Origin: Climacteris rufus
Taxonomy: Eukaryota > Chordata > Aves > Passeriformes > Climacteridae
Assembly (NCBI GenBank): GCA_013398175.1
Contig: VZRZ01002012.1
Location: 1,274,641-1,338,640, forward strand
Length of the DNA: 64,000 bases
Direction of reading: 5' to 3'
Part shown: piece after piece, positions 38,256 through 49,205 of the stretch
How the letters are laid out: every line of letters begins with the position of its first letter
Numbering within the stretch: the stretch's first letter is position 1
The notes under the pieces: generated by a model
What the model was told of the DNA's origin: nothing
The model's database searches: none
The model's input: only the letters and a program-made list of their open reading frames with translations
Position numbers and translations under genes: made by a program

Positions 38256-38312
38256 GAAGGATGGGAGAGAAAGATGGATGGAAAGATGGATGGAAAGAAG
38301 GATGGGTGGAGA
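38256..38312 (+). repeat. GATGGATGGAAA-type tandem repeat inside the LTR
   Basis: About two clear 12-base units (GATGGATGGAAA) with degenerate units on either side (GATGGGAGAGAAA, GAAGGATGGGTGG). It is purine-only on the plus strand. It is probably intrinsic to this LTR family or expanded within the copy. Confidence 0.7.
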
Positions 38313-38361
38313 AAGAGTGTTTAGGAGATGTTCCTTTTTTTGCTTGCTCCTTTGACTCTGT

Positions 38362-38367
38362 AATAAA
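38362..38367 (+). terminator. LTR polyadenylation signal
   Basis: AATAAA sits about 160 bases before the LTR 3' end and is followed by T-rich sequence, as expected for the R/U5 junction of this LTR. Confidence 0.6.
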
Positions 38368-38524
38368 TTTACTTTATCACTTAGAAGCACTGACCTTTTC
38401 TCGGCCTGATTCTGTTCCTCTGCCAGCATTTCTTATCGTGGTTTAGTAACACAGTTTTTTTTCAGAAGGGGGGGAAAAACGGTTCTAGTGGGTCCTTGGC
38501 AGTTCACCAGGGAAAACCATGACA

Positions 38525-41500
38525 CTTGCAAAGCAAATTTACTGCCTGAATCTCTGCGCAATGTTTTGACCATGTACTGTTGCACTAACGACATGGACAG
38601 CCTTTCCTTTATTTTGTGCTTGTACCGAAAGGAGTCTTGAGGCACAGCAGTCATGGACGGGGGATGTGGTCGTGGGCACTGCACATGCACACATTTGGGA
38701 CATGTAGGTAGAGGGGCAGCTCCCTGGGAACTGCAGGGCCCTTGTCCCTTTCTTCTACAAGTAGTTTTGTATTCACTGACACCTTTCTTTTGGGGTTACT
38801 TTGACAGTCGGACCTGAATACACAGGTCAGTTAAGACTCTGATTAGGCAAGACACTCAGCAGTCCTGTTATACTTATCTGTCTACAATCTATTTTATCAC
38901 TGTAGGAGATGTTTTTAGCAAAGCTGCAGCTACAACCAGACTTCACACTGTTATCCAGGTCATTCAGCTGAAAAAAACCAAAAACAAATCTCAGCTACTT
39001 TTCTTTTGGAGGGAGTGAAAAACTTAGCCCAAATTCATTATTTGATGTTTCTTGCCAGAAGACTTTTTTTTTGTGTGTGTGGAAACATAGAAGAAAAAGA
39101 ATTATCATTACCTTAAAATTATTTTTACCAAATGAACAGTTTCTTCTGTCCCCTCACCTTTGCTTTGCAGATATTTATCCTGCAGTACATGCCTGCACAA
39201 CTAACAGAAATAAAATTTAGACTCATTATCTTCTGAGGTGGAACTAAATCACTGTAGCAGCACTAATCTAAATGAACACCATGGGGCAAACAGCAGTGAG
39301 TCAGCAGACCTTTTGCTGCAGCAAATTTTTCTTTGCAAGCATAATACTGTTTTCAGGATGAAAGTGTAAAAATTTGTTCAGACAGCGTGCTGTAAGGCAC
39401 ATAGATTCTCAAATTCATGTTAGGAAACTCAAAGCAGATACCATGTATTCACAAAACTTCCCCAAATGATTTCACATTTAGAAGCTCCAGGACAGGGGCA
39501 TGTATGCAAAAAGCTAATTTGTTGAATTAAACAGTTATTGCTGCCACCTACATTGGATCTAAATTGCTTGAGTAATTTAAATAAAATTGACTGCACACAG
39601 AAAAAAAAATCCAGATTTCCAAAGTACTAGGAAAGGTGGATATATACTTTCTTTCTAGCTATGTGATATATTTTTGTCATGACATCAAGGTGTAAAATAC
39701 AGTCTTCCAAGTCTATACTCCTGGCCACTATAGAAAAAATTTGAGGTTATGGGTTTTTTATCCATTATATATATAAAAAGTTAAATTAGCACACTCCCAT
39801 TGAAACTACAAAGCTCTATCTGTGAATATATTTTAAGAAGCTTTTTCAATAGCTGAAGGAATAAAATGTTTTCAATCTGCAAATATTTATGGAAATTCTC
39901 TCATATGGCACATGGAATTAATTTATTAGTATTAGGAATAATTATGTTGGCTAATACCACACAAAAGACATATTATATTTTCACTATATCCATATATTTA
40001 TGCAAATTTTTCATCCTTCCATTTCCAGGCACAAAAGGATTGCGATGTTGGGGCCCTATGCGACAAAAGGGAGAACATTTTTCTTTGACTCAGTATAAAT
40101 GTGGAATAAGTCTATGGGCCTGCTCTTTGAAGAAAATGGTGATAAATTTTAACCCTGCATTAGAAACTGTGGACAAACTGAATTAAATCGTTGTAGCCTA
40201 CCCTGACTAAAGCCACTTTCTTGAATTCTGTAGATAATGACAGGGCTCCGCTTCTTCCATGACCAAGCTCTCAAGCAAATTTTGATCCCAGAGACGGGAC
40301 CAAAACATTTGTCATGACCTCTATTGTTTTTTCTCTTCTCTGAGCATTGTTGTTTATTGTTTCAAAGCAATAATGAACATGAACGTTTACACAGAGAACA
40401 AAGAGCTCATTTTTGACTCATTTTTAACCTGAATTCTTATTGGTGAAATGAAAACAAATTATGAAACCTCAGCAAAAGTTTGGAGTAACGAGGAAGAAGG
40501 CATTCAATCAGATCAATCATTTCATCTTATAACATGGTCCGTTTCTTCAATCCTATAAACAGGGAATAGTGGCTGGATGCCTGTTGAACACAGGATAGAG
40601 ATGATGCTACATTCTCTACTAGAAGTTGATTTTTCATCACTGTTTTTAATTTTATGAGATTCAAGAAGAAACGTTCAAAATATTTGCTGATCTATGACAT
40701 CAGTATTAATCCTGTGAAATTCACAAAGTTCGATTTTTTTTTGTTTTTTTTTACACTGGAAACTGGAGGTTATCTTTAGAAAGTTGTTATTATCTGCAGA
40801 TTCTTCTTGTTTTATTAAAATGAGAAATTAGGTTCCCCTTCTTTTTTTTTTTTTTTTGTTTTTTAATACCACCTCTTGCTTGACCTGTAAGACTATGGTG
40901 ACATTCTTAGGAAGAAATTCTAGTTGCTTTGGATTATTTTTTTAGTTGCTTTGTCTCAGGCCATTGCACTGGTTTGTGGAAAATGTCAAATGTCTTTCCC
41001 AAATACCCACATCAAGAGCATTGCCACTGAGTCAATCCCATTGTTTTCATCCACAGTCTTGAGCCATCCCAAATTCAGATCAAAATCTGGCACTCCAAAA
41101 CAGGCTTTGAGAGAATTAGAGAAACATGAGATGACAGTACTCTGGCCACAGCTGCAGTAGAGCTGGGTCTTGTGTTTCAGTAAGTTTAACAGGAATGATG
41201 TGCATTCCACCATTATAATTTGTTTTAGAGATTCTTTTATGATGGTATTAAGCCCTACTGAGAGAACATTCCTGTACCCGTACTAGTATGTTAAAATTTA
41301 ATTGTGTTTATTCCTGGCAGTGCAATAGCTGGTTTTAAACTGCCATGTACAGTTTCAATGGTACAGAATGTTTGTACTTATAAAAAGCATATCTTAAATG
41401 ACTTCAAACTCTCAACACCAAGGCCAAATCAGTGTTTCCATAAACATGACAAAACTCAGCCTACAGATGTGCAAACTTACTCTATATTTTAATAAGAGCT

Positions 41501-41553
41501 GCATATATGAATCTGGAGGTGGGATATGTTCAATGAGGTCTTGACTGGTGTTA
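38525..41553. other. Unique non-coding DNA with T-rich tracts, no gene seen
   Basis: No gene. No internal retroviral sequence follows the LTR. T tracts occur at 40734-40752 and 40842-40864 (16 T, G, 6 T). A 106-codon plus frame at 39866-40186 is AT-rich, hydrophobic at the front and without a recognisable motif. Confidence 0.55.
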
Positions 41554-41608
41554 GGAGTTGGACTTCTAAGATCTTTGTGGATCCCTTCCACCTCAGGATA
41601 TTCTGTGG
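41554..41608 (+). mobile_element. CR1 LINE 3'-end fragment, decayed
   Basis: GGAGTTGGACTTCTAAGATC then GTGGATCCCTTCCACCTCAGGATATTCTGTGG aligns by eye to the avian CR1 3' end whose usual form is GGAGTTGGACTCGATGATCC...CCCTTCCAACTCAGGATATTCTGTGATTC. Only about 55 bp is recognisable and the terminal ATTCTATG repeat is lost. Confidence 0.75.
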
Positions 41609-44600
41609 TAAGGAGCCATTATTGCTTCTATGGATTGGGGACTTCAGTATAGCTTCTGTATCGGTGTGAGGTTTTGGTAAACATTTGCCATGTGTGTGAG
41701 TCCAGGCCTCCGTCTTTATGATTTCTGGTGCAGTCTGTAGGCCCTGGCCCTGCAGTGGCTCAGACACTAGCTCCTGAGTGTTCTCTCTGAGGAGACTAGC
41801 AGGACTGGGGCCAGTTTGGATCCTGATGGAGAATTATGCTAATTTAAAGTCCTTGGCAACAAACTTTACAATCCAAGGAAGTGTCACAGAAGAGGCTTGG
41901 TACAGTTGGATACAGGGAATAGGGCATAGGGAGGACTGTGCTGTTGAGAACTCCTGAGACATGACCTAGTGTGGGAGGAGGGTTCTTCAGAGTGGTCTGA
42001 GCTGGACTCTTCCCAACTTGCATGGATCCCATATCACTGCAGTGGCTTGCAAAAAAGGATAAAACATCTGCAGAGTTGTTTCACAGACAGGAGTAACCAT
42101 AAAGATGTAGCCCAGCTGTGAGCAGGAGGCAGAATTTCCCTTTAGGAAACGCATAAAGTGCAAGCTGGCTGAATTGTGGTTGCTCTGGAAACCGTCCTTT
42201 GAGTATCTTTACTGTAGTAAGTGTAATTTCTCAATCATAACATTGCACTAATAATGTTCTGCATTTTAATATCCCCTTTTAGAGACAAAAGAGAAAGGGG
42301 AAGGCAGAAGTACAGCTGATTGCAGATTCAAATAAGTGAACATACATTTCCCTGAATATATAATATTGTAATAACATTAATAAGCACTGCACTAACTTTT
42401 ATTTGAAGGACTAATTGCAATTATTGCAAATGCGTGTATTTAATGGTATGGGTGTCTAACCAGATTTTCAAATATGTCTTCTGTTTTGCCTTGGGGTTAA
42501 GATCCATGCAAAATCCACTCATGAGCCTTAAAAACAGTAACACCGGAATTGTGTTACCATGGGATGGATATTTTAAGGGACACTCCCAAATCCTGTTTAA
42601 GAAAAAATACAAGTTTATAAACCAAGCTATTTAAAGGGGCATAAATGCTTAGGTGTTGTTTTTAAACTAATTCATATCTTCTGTTTTGTTTTTAACTCCT
42701 ATAATAAACAAAAGGCAATCTCCTTCTGTATATCTTGTAGCTTTTACAGTGTTTTGCTGTTTGAAGTAACTCTTCTTGTAAGCAAAATGGGGCTGGTGGG
42801 TCGTCCCTTTTCCCACACAGAAGGAAACAGCAGCAGCATCAAAATGATGAAGAAATAATCATCAAAAGCTGCATGAGATTTCTATTTTTTTTACAGTTGT
42901 TAAAGGGGATAAAGCTTTTGTTGGAAGCAAAGCAAGGAAATATTCAGAGGGGATAAATATCCATGGAAACATCTGTCCCTGAAGGGAATGAAGGCAGAAG
43001 GCAAAGACACTGGGCATGTACATTTGGATAAACTGGTTCGTTGGTATTTAGGAGGAATGATTTCTGGTTTTGAAAGCAAAGGAGAATCTTTGAAAAAAGA
43101 AAAGCTCTTAGTGCAGGAGCAGAAGCTCAGACTTTTGATGTCAGAATGGGTGAGTGACAGATTAGTCAAGAGAGTCAGAAAGGCATTAAAATATCTAGCA
43201 AAGAGGAGACAACAGAGCAATCACCAAACCACAGCATCTGATCTCTCTCAGATCGAAGCACTAAGTGCCATATAAAGTACAGCTGTACTTGTAACATTTG
43301 ATGCCAAGAGCATAGATAGTAATCAAGGCGTTTTGGAGATGTCCATGAACTGATGAAATATGGTGGGATCAGTGATTTTGAACTTCGGTGATACTTCTTT
43401 TTTTCTGGCTAGAGTTTATGGATAGTGATTGTAGTTTATTCTGTAAGGATAGGATTGAAGGAAAAGCAGTTATTGGTTTAAGCTCATGGGCAGTTGAGAG
43501 CTATGTGACCCCCATTCTTGTACACTACAGCTCTGATTAGTGGAAATTAAAGATGGGAGAGCTGTGGGCACGTGTTACAGATTAACAATTCTCGAGGCAT
43601 ATTAGGACAGCATAAACCAGTTTTTTAACATCCACACCTAACACTTAAGACTAAAAATGTGTTCTTGTGGGTGGCTCCTTTGGTGTACTCCTGACCATGC
43701 TGGAATTTCAGGCTGGCCCAAAAGACCTTGATGGACAAGCCCCCCAGCCCTTATATGCTTACTGTTCATGTACAACATGCTGCATTTGATGGGGATGAAC
43801 AAACCAGGTGGAATCTCAACAGGAGGTATTCAATTTGTGCTGTAAACTGGGGGTGGTGTCCAGTAACACATTCAACAGAGAGATATTTTAGCATGCTAAA
43901 GATTTACGGCACTTTTGGCATCCAGCTGTTTTATCTGAATTTATATGGAGTGATATCCTAAATGACACATTTGGACACTGTAAAAAACATGCACAAACTG
44001 TTCTTTATACTGGTCATGTAATGATGATGAATCATATTTCTAGAGATTTCTTTCCCTCTCCCTATTTTTCATTTTCATGGATTTGGTAGTGTAGAGGTGA
44101 TTTGAACAAGGTCTTTTTTTCCTCTCAGACACTTCAAACTGTGCTTAACAATAAAAGTAAAGGGGAAGGCTGCTTGGGCTTGCATCGCACACTGCAGTGT
44201 GCTGGAAAACAGTCATTTCAAGGACAGGTAAATAGAAAGAGATAAAGCAATTCTGCTGATGCTTTGCTTCTGGTGACAGAAGTTTGTCTTTCCTGGTGTG
44301 CAGAGACCCAATATTTGGATTTTATGTCTTTTAAGGCTTGAAATCTCATACAATTTAAAGCATAGATTTGACTCTGACTTGTATTTATTTTTTTTCCCAA
44401 GTAAACCTTGTCATATAATCTCTAGACTGCAGAAGAGTATCTGGTAGTACAGCTCCATCAGTTTAGGTGATTCAGTTAAGGCAAACTATCATGTCTAATG
44501 ACTATTTAGAAAAACATTAATTATTTTCACTGTTTAGGAAACAATTGCTTGTTTGGGGTTTTTGCAGGGATATGATATACATCTATATAATCTCACTTCT

Positions 44601-45046
44601 ATATTAGTGGATATTTATCTCTAGCCATTTTTACTTGGATCTTTGTATCCAATATATGACCTTGTTTGCTGCTTTCTCTGTCTCAGCCTCAGCATTGTGT
44701 CCTATTCTGGAGCTTTCAGCAAGTTCAAGAGAACCTGAAACCCAGTAAAAACTTTATGTCTTTTGCAGGTATGAGCATACAGTAAATTTTGCACTGGCAC
44801 ATGCTCATGTTCAAAGCATGAGTGCTTGATAGCCAAGCAGTATATATTATACATACAACTATGTGTAGTATACAAACAAACATGTATTTGTGTCTTTATG
44901 GGAAGCACCCTTTAAACCCAGTGTTTAAGTCTCTCTTCCTGCACTGCAGTTGTCAAAGTTTTTATGTCAGGACCCCTCTAGTGTTGCTTTAGGCATGCTT
45001 GGTGAGATTCACTTAATCTGACTATATCCTAAAATCTATGCATTTG
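41609..45046. other. Unique non-coding DNA, no gene seen
   Basis: No supportable gene or transposon. Antiparallel frames at 42900-43275 (95 codons plus, 106 minus) cover the same DNA and neither has a motif. The plus frame is lysine/arginine-rich but not homologous to anything I know. Confidence 0.5.
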
Positions 45047-45624
45047 TGTCCTAGTTTCAGCTGGGACAGTGTTTTCTTCCTAATAGCTGGTATAGTGCTG
45101 TGTTTGGGATTTAGGATGGGAATAATGTTGACAACACACTGAAGTTTTAGTTGTTGTTGAGCAGTGCTTAACACTAAAACAGGGGCTTTGCACCTTCTTG
45201 TGCCCTGTCAGCAAGAAGGCTGAAGAAGCACAAGAAGTTGGCAGGGGATACAGCCTGGACAGCTGACCCCAATGGACCAAAGGGACATTCCATGCCATAT
45301 GGCATTGTAGTCACTATATAAACTGAGGGGGAAGCTGGCAGGGGGTTGCTGCTCAGGAACTGACTGGTATTGGTCGGTGGGTGGTGAGCAATTGTTTTTA
45401 ATTTACACCACTTGTTTTTCTTGGAGCTTATTTACCTCTCTTTTTGTTATTTTTTCAATTATATTTTTATCATTTTTTTATTATTATTATATTTCACTTA
45501 CTAAGCTGTCTTTATCCACTAGTTTTGTTACTTTTACTCTCCCAATTCTCTCCTGCATCTCCCAGAGGGGAATGAGTGAGAGGCTGTGTGGTGCTTAGCT
45601 GCCAGCTGGAATTAAACCACGACA
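45047..45624 (+). mobile_element. Complete solo ERV LTR, 578 bp, avian family
   Basis: It begins TGTCCTAGTTTCAGCTGGGA and ends TTAAACCACGACA, the well-known ends of a common avian ERV LTR, with TGTC/GACA inverted termini. The internal order also fits: a segment reading CTAATAGCTGGTATAGTGC, then GACCAAAGGGACATTCCATG CCATATGGCAT, then the TATA box TATATAAA (45315-45322). After that come a T-rich R/U5, CTGTCTTTATCCACTAGTTTT and GGGGAATGAGTGAGAGGCTG. Flanks are ATTTG (45042-45046) and ATTTA (45625-45629), a probable 5-bp target-site duplication with one substitution. The usual polyadenylation hexamer region (ATTAAA in the family) reads ACTAAG here, so 3' processing is probably lost. No internal retroviral genes adjoin it, so it is a solo LTR. 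The 73-codon frame 45377-45598 is part of the LTR. Confidence 0.92.
45315..45322 (+). promoter_or_regulatory. LTR TATA box
   Basis: TATATAAA at the conserved place, shortly after the CCATATGGCAT segment of this LTR family. Initiation would be expected about 25-30 bases downstream if the copy is still active. Confidence 0.65.
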
Positions 45625-46737
45625 ATTTAGATCCATTCTAAATGTTTGTCTAAGCTAAGTAGCACTAAAAGTGCACGTTTCTTTCCATTCTCTGTTATAA
45701 GCCTTGAGACAATTAGTTGAAATATGTAACCTTTGATTCCTTACTTGCCACTAAATGAAAATTAATCCCAGCCTCTATTTTCATACACTCCGTCTCCCGA
45801 GCAGCTGCTTGTTTTTGGTCAGTGTATGGCTGTGTTCAGTGCACCATTTGTAATTTTCTGGCTCTTAATTATAGTTGCATTAACCTGAGGAGCCTAGAAA
45901 CATCACTTTGATGAAGTACTCTGGAGAGCACTCAGAGCCTGCACCACCACAGAACTTCAAGCTGCTCTGTGTTGTCACACCTCAGATGACAGAAGCAGTA
46001 TTGTTACCTTAGCACAGTGTTGCATCCAGGCAGGTAGGGAGTGAGCTGTGTTCTGCTTCAGGCTGGTATCAAGGATATATTGCTCCAATTTTTGAAGCAG
46101 ATTCTGTTGCTATTGTATCTGAGCTCTATGCACTGGTCTACATTGTGTAGATTGGACCTGCATATCCAGCAGCTGTGCTTTATTCTCCTGTCCCTTCCGT
46201 CCTAACAAATCACAACACAGAAGTCAAGGGATACATCGAATCACATGCAATCCCCCAAAAGTAACTTCTCCATGCCTCATAAGTGCTGTTGCCACTGATT
46301 CCTCAAGAGCTATTCCTGACTTACATTGTTGAAAATGGAATCTGCCTGCAGATGAGTGGGGGTGTAAATGAAGCTGATGCAGGTGACTGTATTTTTACCC
46401 CTCTTGCATGTACTGATTTATGCTTTCTGACAGTTTTTCTACAAAAAGCAAGACGCTGTCCTTGTATCCTTATATAGGTCACATATTTGCCAGTAACGTC
46501 TTCCTCTGCAATGCAAGCATTTGTAGGATTCCCCAAATATATCAGGTTGTATTGTGACTTCTTTCCAAAATAAAATTTGCTATTGTGTGCTGGGTTTATG
46601 TAAAGAGGCGGGAGGTAAGCCTTGTTATTATGCTTTTGACTTGTAAAACCTTGTGAAAGCTGTATTTATGTTTCCAGGACAAAGTTTGAGTTTAGTTTAG
46701 GCACCAAGGGAAATCTTGGTGCAAATTGAGAACCAAG
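45625..46737. other. Unique non-coding DNA, no gene seen
   Basis: The segment 45770-45960 is mixed in composition, with CCATTTGTAATTTTCTGG and TTAATTATAGTTGCATTAAC, and might be a conserved non-coding element. Nothing else is recognised. Confidence 0.5.
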
Positions 46738-46970
46738 TATTTATCAGGAAAATGTTTTTCACCCAGAGAGGAGTTGAGCACTGAAACAGGCTCCCAGGGA
46801 TTTGGTCATAGCACCAAGCCTGACAGAGTTCAAGAAGCCTTTGGACAACACTCTCAGCACATGGTGTGACTCTTGGAGTTTCCTGGGCAGGGCCAAGGGT
46901 TGATGGACTTGATGATCCTGATGGATCCCCTCCAAATCAGCATATTTAATGATTTTGTGATTCTACAATT
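46738..46970 (+). mobile_element. CR1 LINE fragment, ORF2 end and 3' UTR
   Basis: It starts at ATTTATCAGGAAAATGTTTTTCACC, the equivalent of the ORF2 C-terminal region. It continues through CACCAAGCCTGACAGAGTTC and GGACAACACTCTCAGCACAT, reaches the 3' region GGACTTGATGATCCTGATGG, and ends in TGATTTTGTGATTCTACAATT. This is the same CR1 subgroup as 51618-51850, but more diverged and frameshifted. Confidence 0.85.
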
Positions 46971-47582
46971 CTTTATTCTTTGTGGAAGTAGATATCTGGA
47001 ACTTTTTTTCATCATTGAAATTGCTATTTTCGAAATAAGAAAACTTAAAAGGTTTTGGCTTTAGAACCATCAAAATGCTCATTTAAATTCTTTCTGCTCC
47101 CCTGATATCTTGACTGGAATGTTTACATTAGATATTAATACAGTAAAATCCAATTTGAAACATTTTAAAAAATAAATACGAAAGTACACATTTGATATTA
47201 TCAGAACAAAGCAAGAAAATAACTTTCACTTATTTTGTTTACAATTTTGGCATAACTGGCCCAAACTCAGGAAATTATTTTAATAAAAGTGCCCTTTCTG
47301 TAAGAAAATTAATTTTATTTTTTCCCCTGTTCATTTATATACCATTTCACATAATTTTTAATACTGTGCTTTATATTATTTATTACAAAACAAGGCACAT
47401 TCTACTACAGCTGGACTTCATTTCTAATGAGGTATTGATGATTCAGTCTAGAAGTTTAATTATCACAATTTTGCTGTTTTTCTTGTAAATTTTAATGCAA
47501 AGTATCTTTTTAAGTCCTGAAAAACATACTTCATAGCAAGATACATGGAAAAGGTAAAGGAAAAGGAAATTGAAAAGTGAAA
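46971..47582. other. AT-rich non-coding DNA, nothing recognised
   Basis: A very AT-rich spacer. The 98-codon plus frame at 47192-47488 is mostly I, L, F, Y and N from AT-rich codons, as chance predicts. Confidence 0.55.
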
Positions 47583-47716
47583 GGAAATGGAAATGGAAAG
47601 GAAATGGAAATGGAAATGGAAATGCAAATGCAAATGCAAATGCAAATTCAAGTGCAAATGCAAATGCAAACGAAATGGAAATGGAAATCAAATGGAAATC
47701 GAAATGGAAATGGAAA
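47583..47716 (+). repeat. Hexanucleotide array (GGAAAT)n(GCAAAT)n(GGAAAT)n
   Basis: About 22 units of 6 bp with a sandwich layout. GGAAAT units lie at 47583-47623 (one is 5 bp), a GCAAAT core at 47624-47671, and GGAAAT units again to 47716 with a few C-for-G changes. Every junction between GCAAAT units creates ATGCAAAT, the POU-factor octamer. Perfect copies are at 47622-47629, 47628-47635, 47634-47641, 47640-47647 and 47658-47665. The 6-bp period keeps both strands open in several frames (for example 131 codons minus, Phe/Ala, Phe/Pro and Phe/His dipeptides; 72 plus, Asn/Ala). These frames reflect the repeat and are not proteins. The array is followed by GCATGCATGC. Confidence 0.95.
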
Positions 47717-49082
47717 GCATGCATGCCTCTGTGGAATGACTCTTTTTGTTCATATAACACAGTACTAGACCCTATCTCAGTAGAGTAGGGAAGATCATCT
47801 AGTTGGTTAGTGTCACTGGAATGTGGGGAAAAAAGCATGTGACAGCTTCCTATTTATCTACCATGAAAGAAATCTTACAGCAAAGTAAACATTTAAAGCA
47901 CCACTGAAATATCAATCTTTCTTGCAGGATTAAAATCAAACTATGTCACTTCTCCCTCTCCCTGATTACATAGGAATCCCAAGTAGGATTTCTGAAATAA
48001 GAAATCATGAAGGTGAGTCAAGTGGCTAAATGTTTCCAGCTTTTACATTTATTTGTTATGGAATATCCTTATTAAAGACAATGTGCTATGGGAGTAAAAT
48101 GAATTACAATTTATTAATCTATTTATTGTGCATATTTAATGTTAATTCCCAAGGCTACCAAGTTGTGATGTGACACAATTGTGGAAGTTCAGCCATATGT
48201 TGAACAGTTGAAAATGGTTAGCAGAAAGGAAAATATGTCTTGACCCAAATTGAGGCATATCAACCTGTGAGTGAACGTCAGAAGAGACATCATAAAATTG
48301 CCATTTGCCTTTCCTTTTGCAAGCAGATGGTGAACTATTTAGATTGGAAAGAAGGGAGACTGTAGAATTCTCAAAGAAATAATTGTAGCACAAGGAGCAC
48401 AGGACATTGCCTTTTGCTAGAAGGCTGTTTTTGGAATGGGTAGATCTGGCCCAGTGCAGTTAAGTACATGAAAAAAACCTCAGATTCTCTTTTCTTCTTT
48501 TGATAGAGCTTAGACACCTTGAAACGAAGGTTGATGTTGGTTTTAAAACAAAGTACATACTCATATAAAATATGGTCCTACAGTAGTCTGAAAATGAAAC
48601 CATAAAAAAAGTGATTGCTTGTTTTTTCCTGTAAATATTTACAATTAGTTTGCCTCCCTGGCAGGCTGCAGGGACAGTGGAAGCAATATACTCCAGAGGG
48701 GAGCAGAATAAGGCACCTGTGTACGGAAGATTAGAGAATATCAGCTTCTACAGTGAGGCTTTAGTGTGATCCCAGCAAGCAAAGTTAAGAGAAAGATGGG
48801 TGGCATGGTTGGTAACACCCATTCACCTTTGCAGTGTATGGAAGGTGTGGAAGACCAGTTAATTTGGGGCTGATTTGTATCTCCTGTGTAGTGTCAGCAT
48901 GCATTGCTGGAAGAAATCCATCCAGCTCCATAACTCCATTCGGTGCCAAACCTACCTTAGTGGTTAGCTAATCTTTTCATGATGGCATGACAGAGTGATG
49001 CAAAATATCAGATGGACAGTTTGAGTATTGCTACAGAACAAGAGGCCTTTTTAACCCTGCAGTGGTGTTTTAAAGTATATCT
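47717..49082. other. Unique non-coding DNA, no gene seen
   Basis: No gene or recognised repeat between the hexanucleotide array and the antisense CR1. The 83-codon minus frame at 48142-48393 has no motif. Confidence 0.55.
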
Positions 49083-49205
49083 CAGAATCATAAAATCACA
49101 GAATGGTTTGGCTTGGAAGGGATCTTTAAAGGTCATCTACTCCACCTCCTTTTCAATGAGCAGTGACATCTTAATCTAGAGCAGATTGCTCAATCACATC
49201 AAAAC
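49083..49205 (-). mobile_element. CR1 LINE 3'-end fragment, antisense
   Basis: CAGAATCATAAAATCACAGAATGG followed by TTGGCTTGGAAGGGATCTTTAAAGGTCATC is the reverse complement of the avian CR1 3' terminus. It continues into the decayed equivalent of GGGACATC...ACCAGGTTGCTCAA, here GTGACATCTTAATCTAGAGC AGATTGCTCAA. The 5' part of the element is missing. Confidence 0.85.

Larger units (their letters stand above)
37516..38524 (+). mobile_element. Complete solo ERV LTR, about 1 kb
   Basis: Termini are TGTGGTGGTTT...AAACCATGACA, an imperfect inverted repeat with the canonical TG...CA ends. The immediate flanks are CTGGC (37511-37515) and CTTGC (38525-38529), a likely 5-bp target-site duplication with one mismatch, the size typical of ERVL-class integrases. 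A TATA box, TATATAAAAA, is at 37711-37720. A polyadenylation signal, AATAAA, is at 38362-38367, about 640 bp later, implying a long R region. CpG dinucleotides remain (for example around 37736-37746 and 38085-38110), unlike the surrounding DNA, suggesting a fairly young copy. An internal GATGGAAA-type repeat lies at 38256-38312. No primer-binding site, gag, pol or env follows, so this is a solo LTR left by recombination. The exact family was not determined. Confidence 0.85.

Noticed and set aside
38525..38760. Internal proviral sequence after the 37.5-kb LTR
   Set aside because: No primer-binding site or gag-like frame follows the LTR end, and a probable target-site duplication directly abuts it, which fits a solo LTR.
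42900..43275. Antiparallel 95- and 106-codon frames as a possible gene
   Set aside because: Both strands are open over the same DNA and neither shows a known domain or splice context.
47443..47838. 131-codon minus frame and 63-72-codon plus frames rich in Phe/Pro/His or Asn/Ala/Met
   Set aside because: Their periodic sequence is the direct translation of a 6-bp repeat. Several frames on both strands are open for the same reason.
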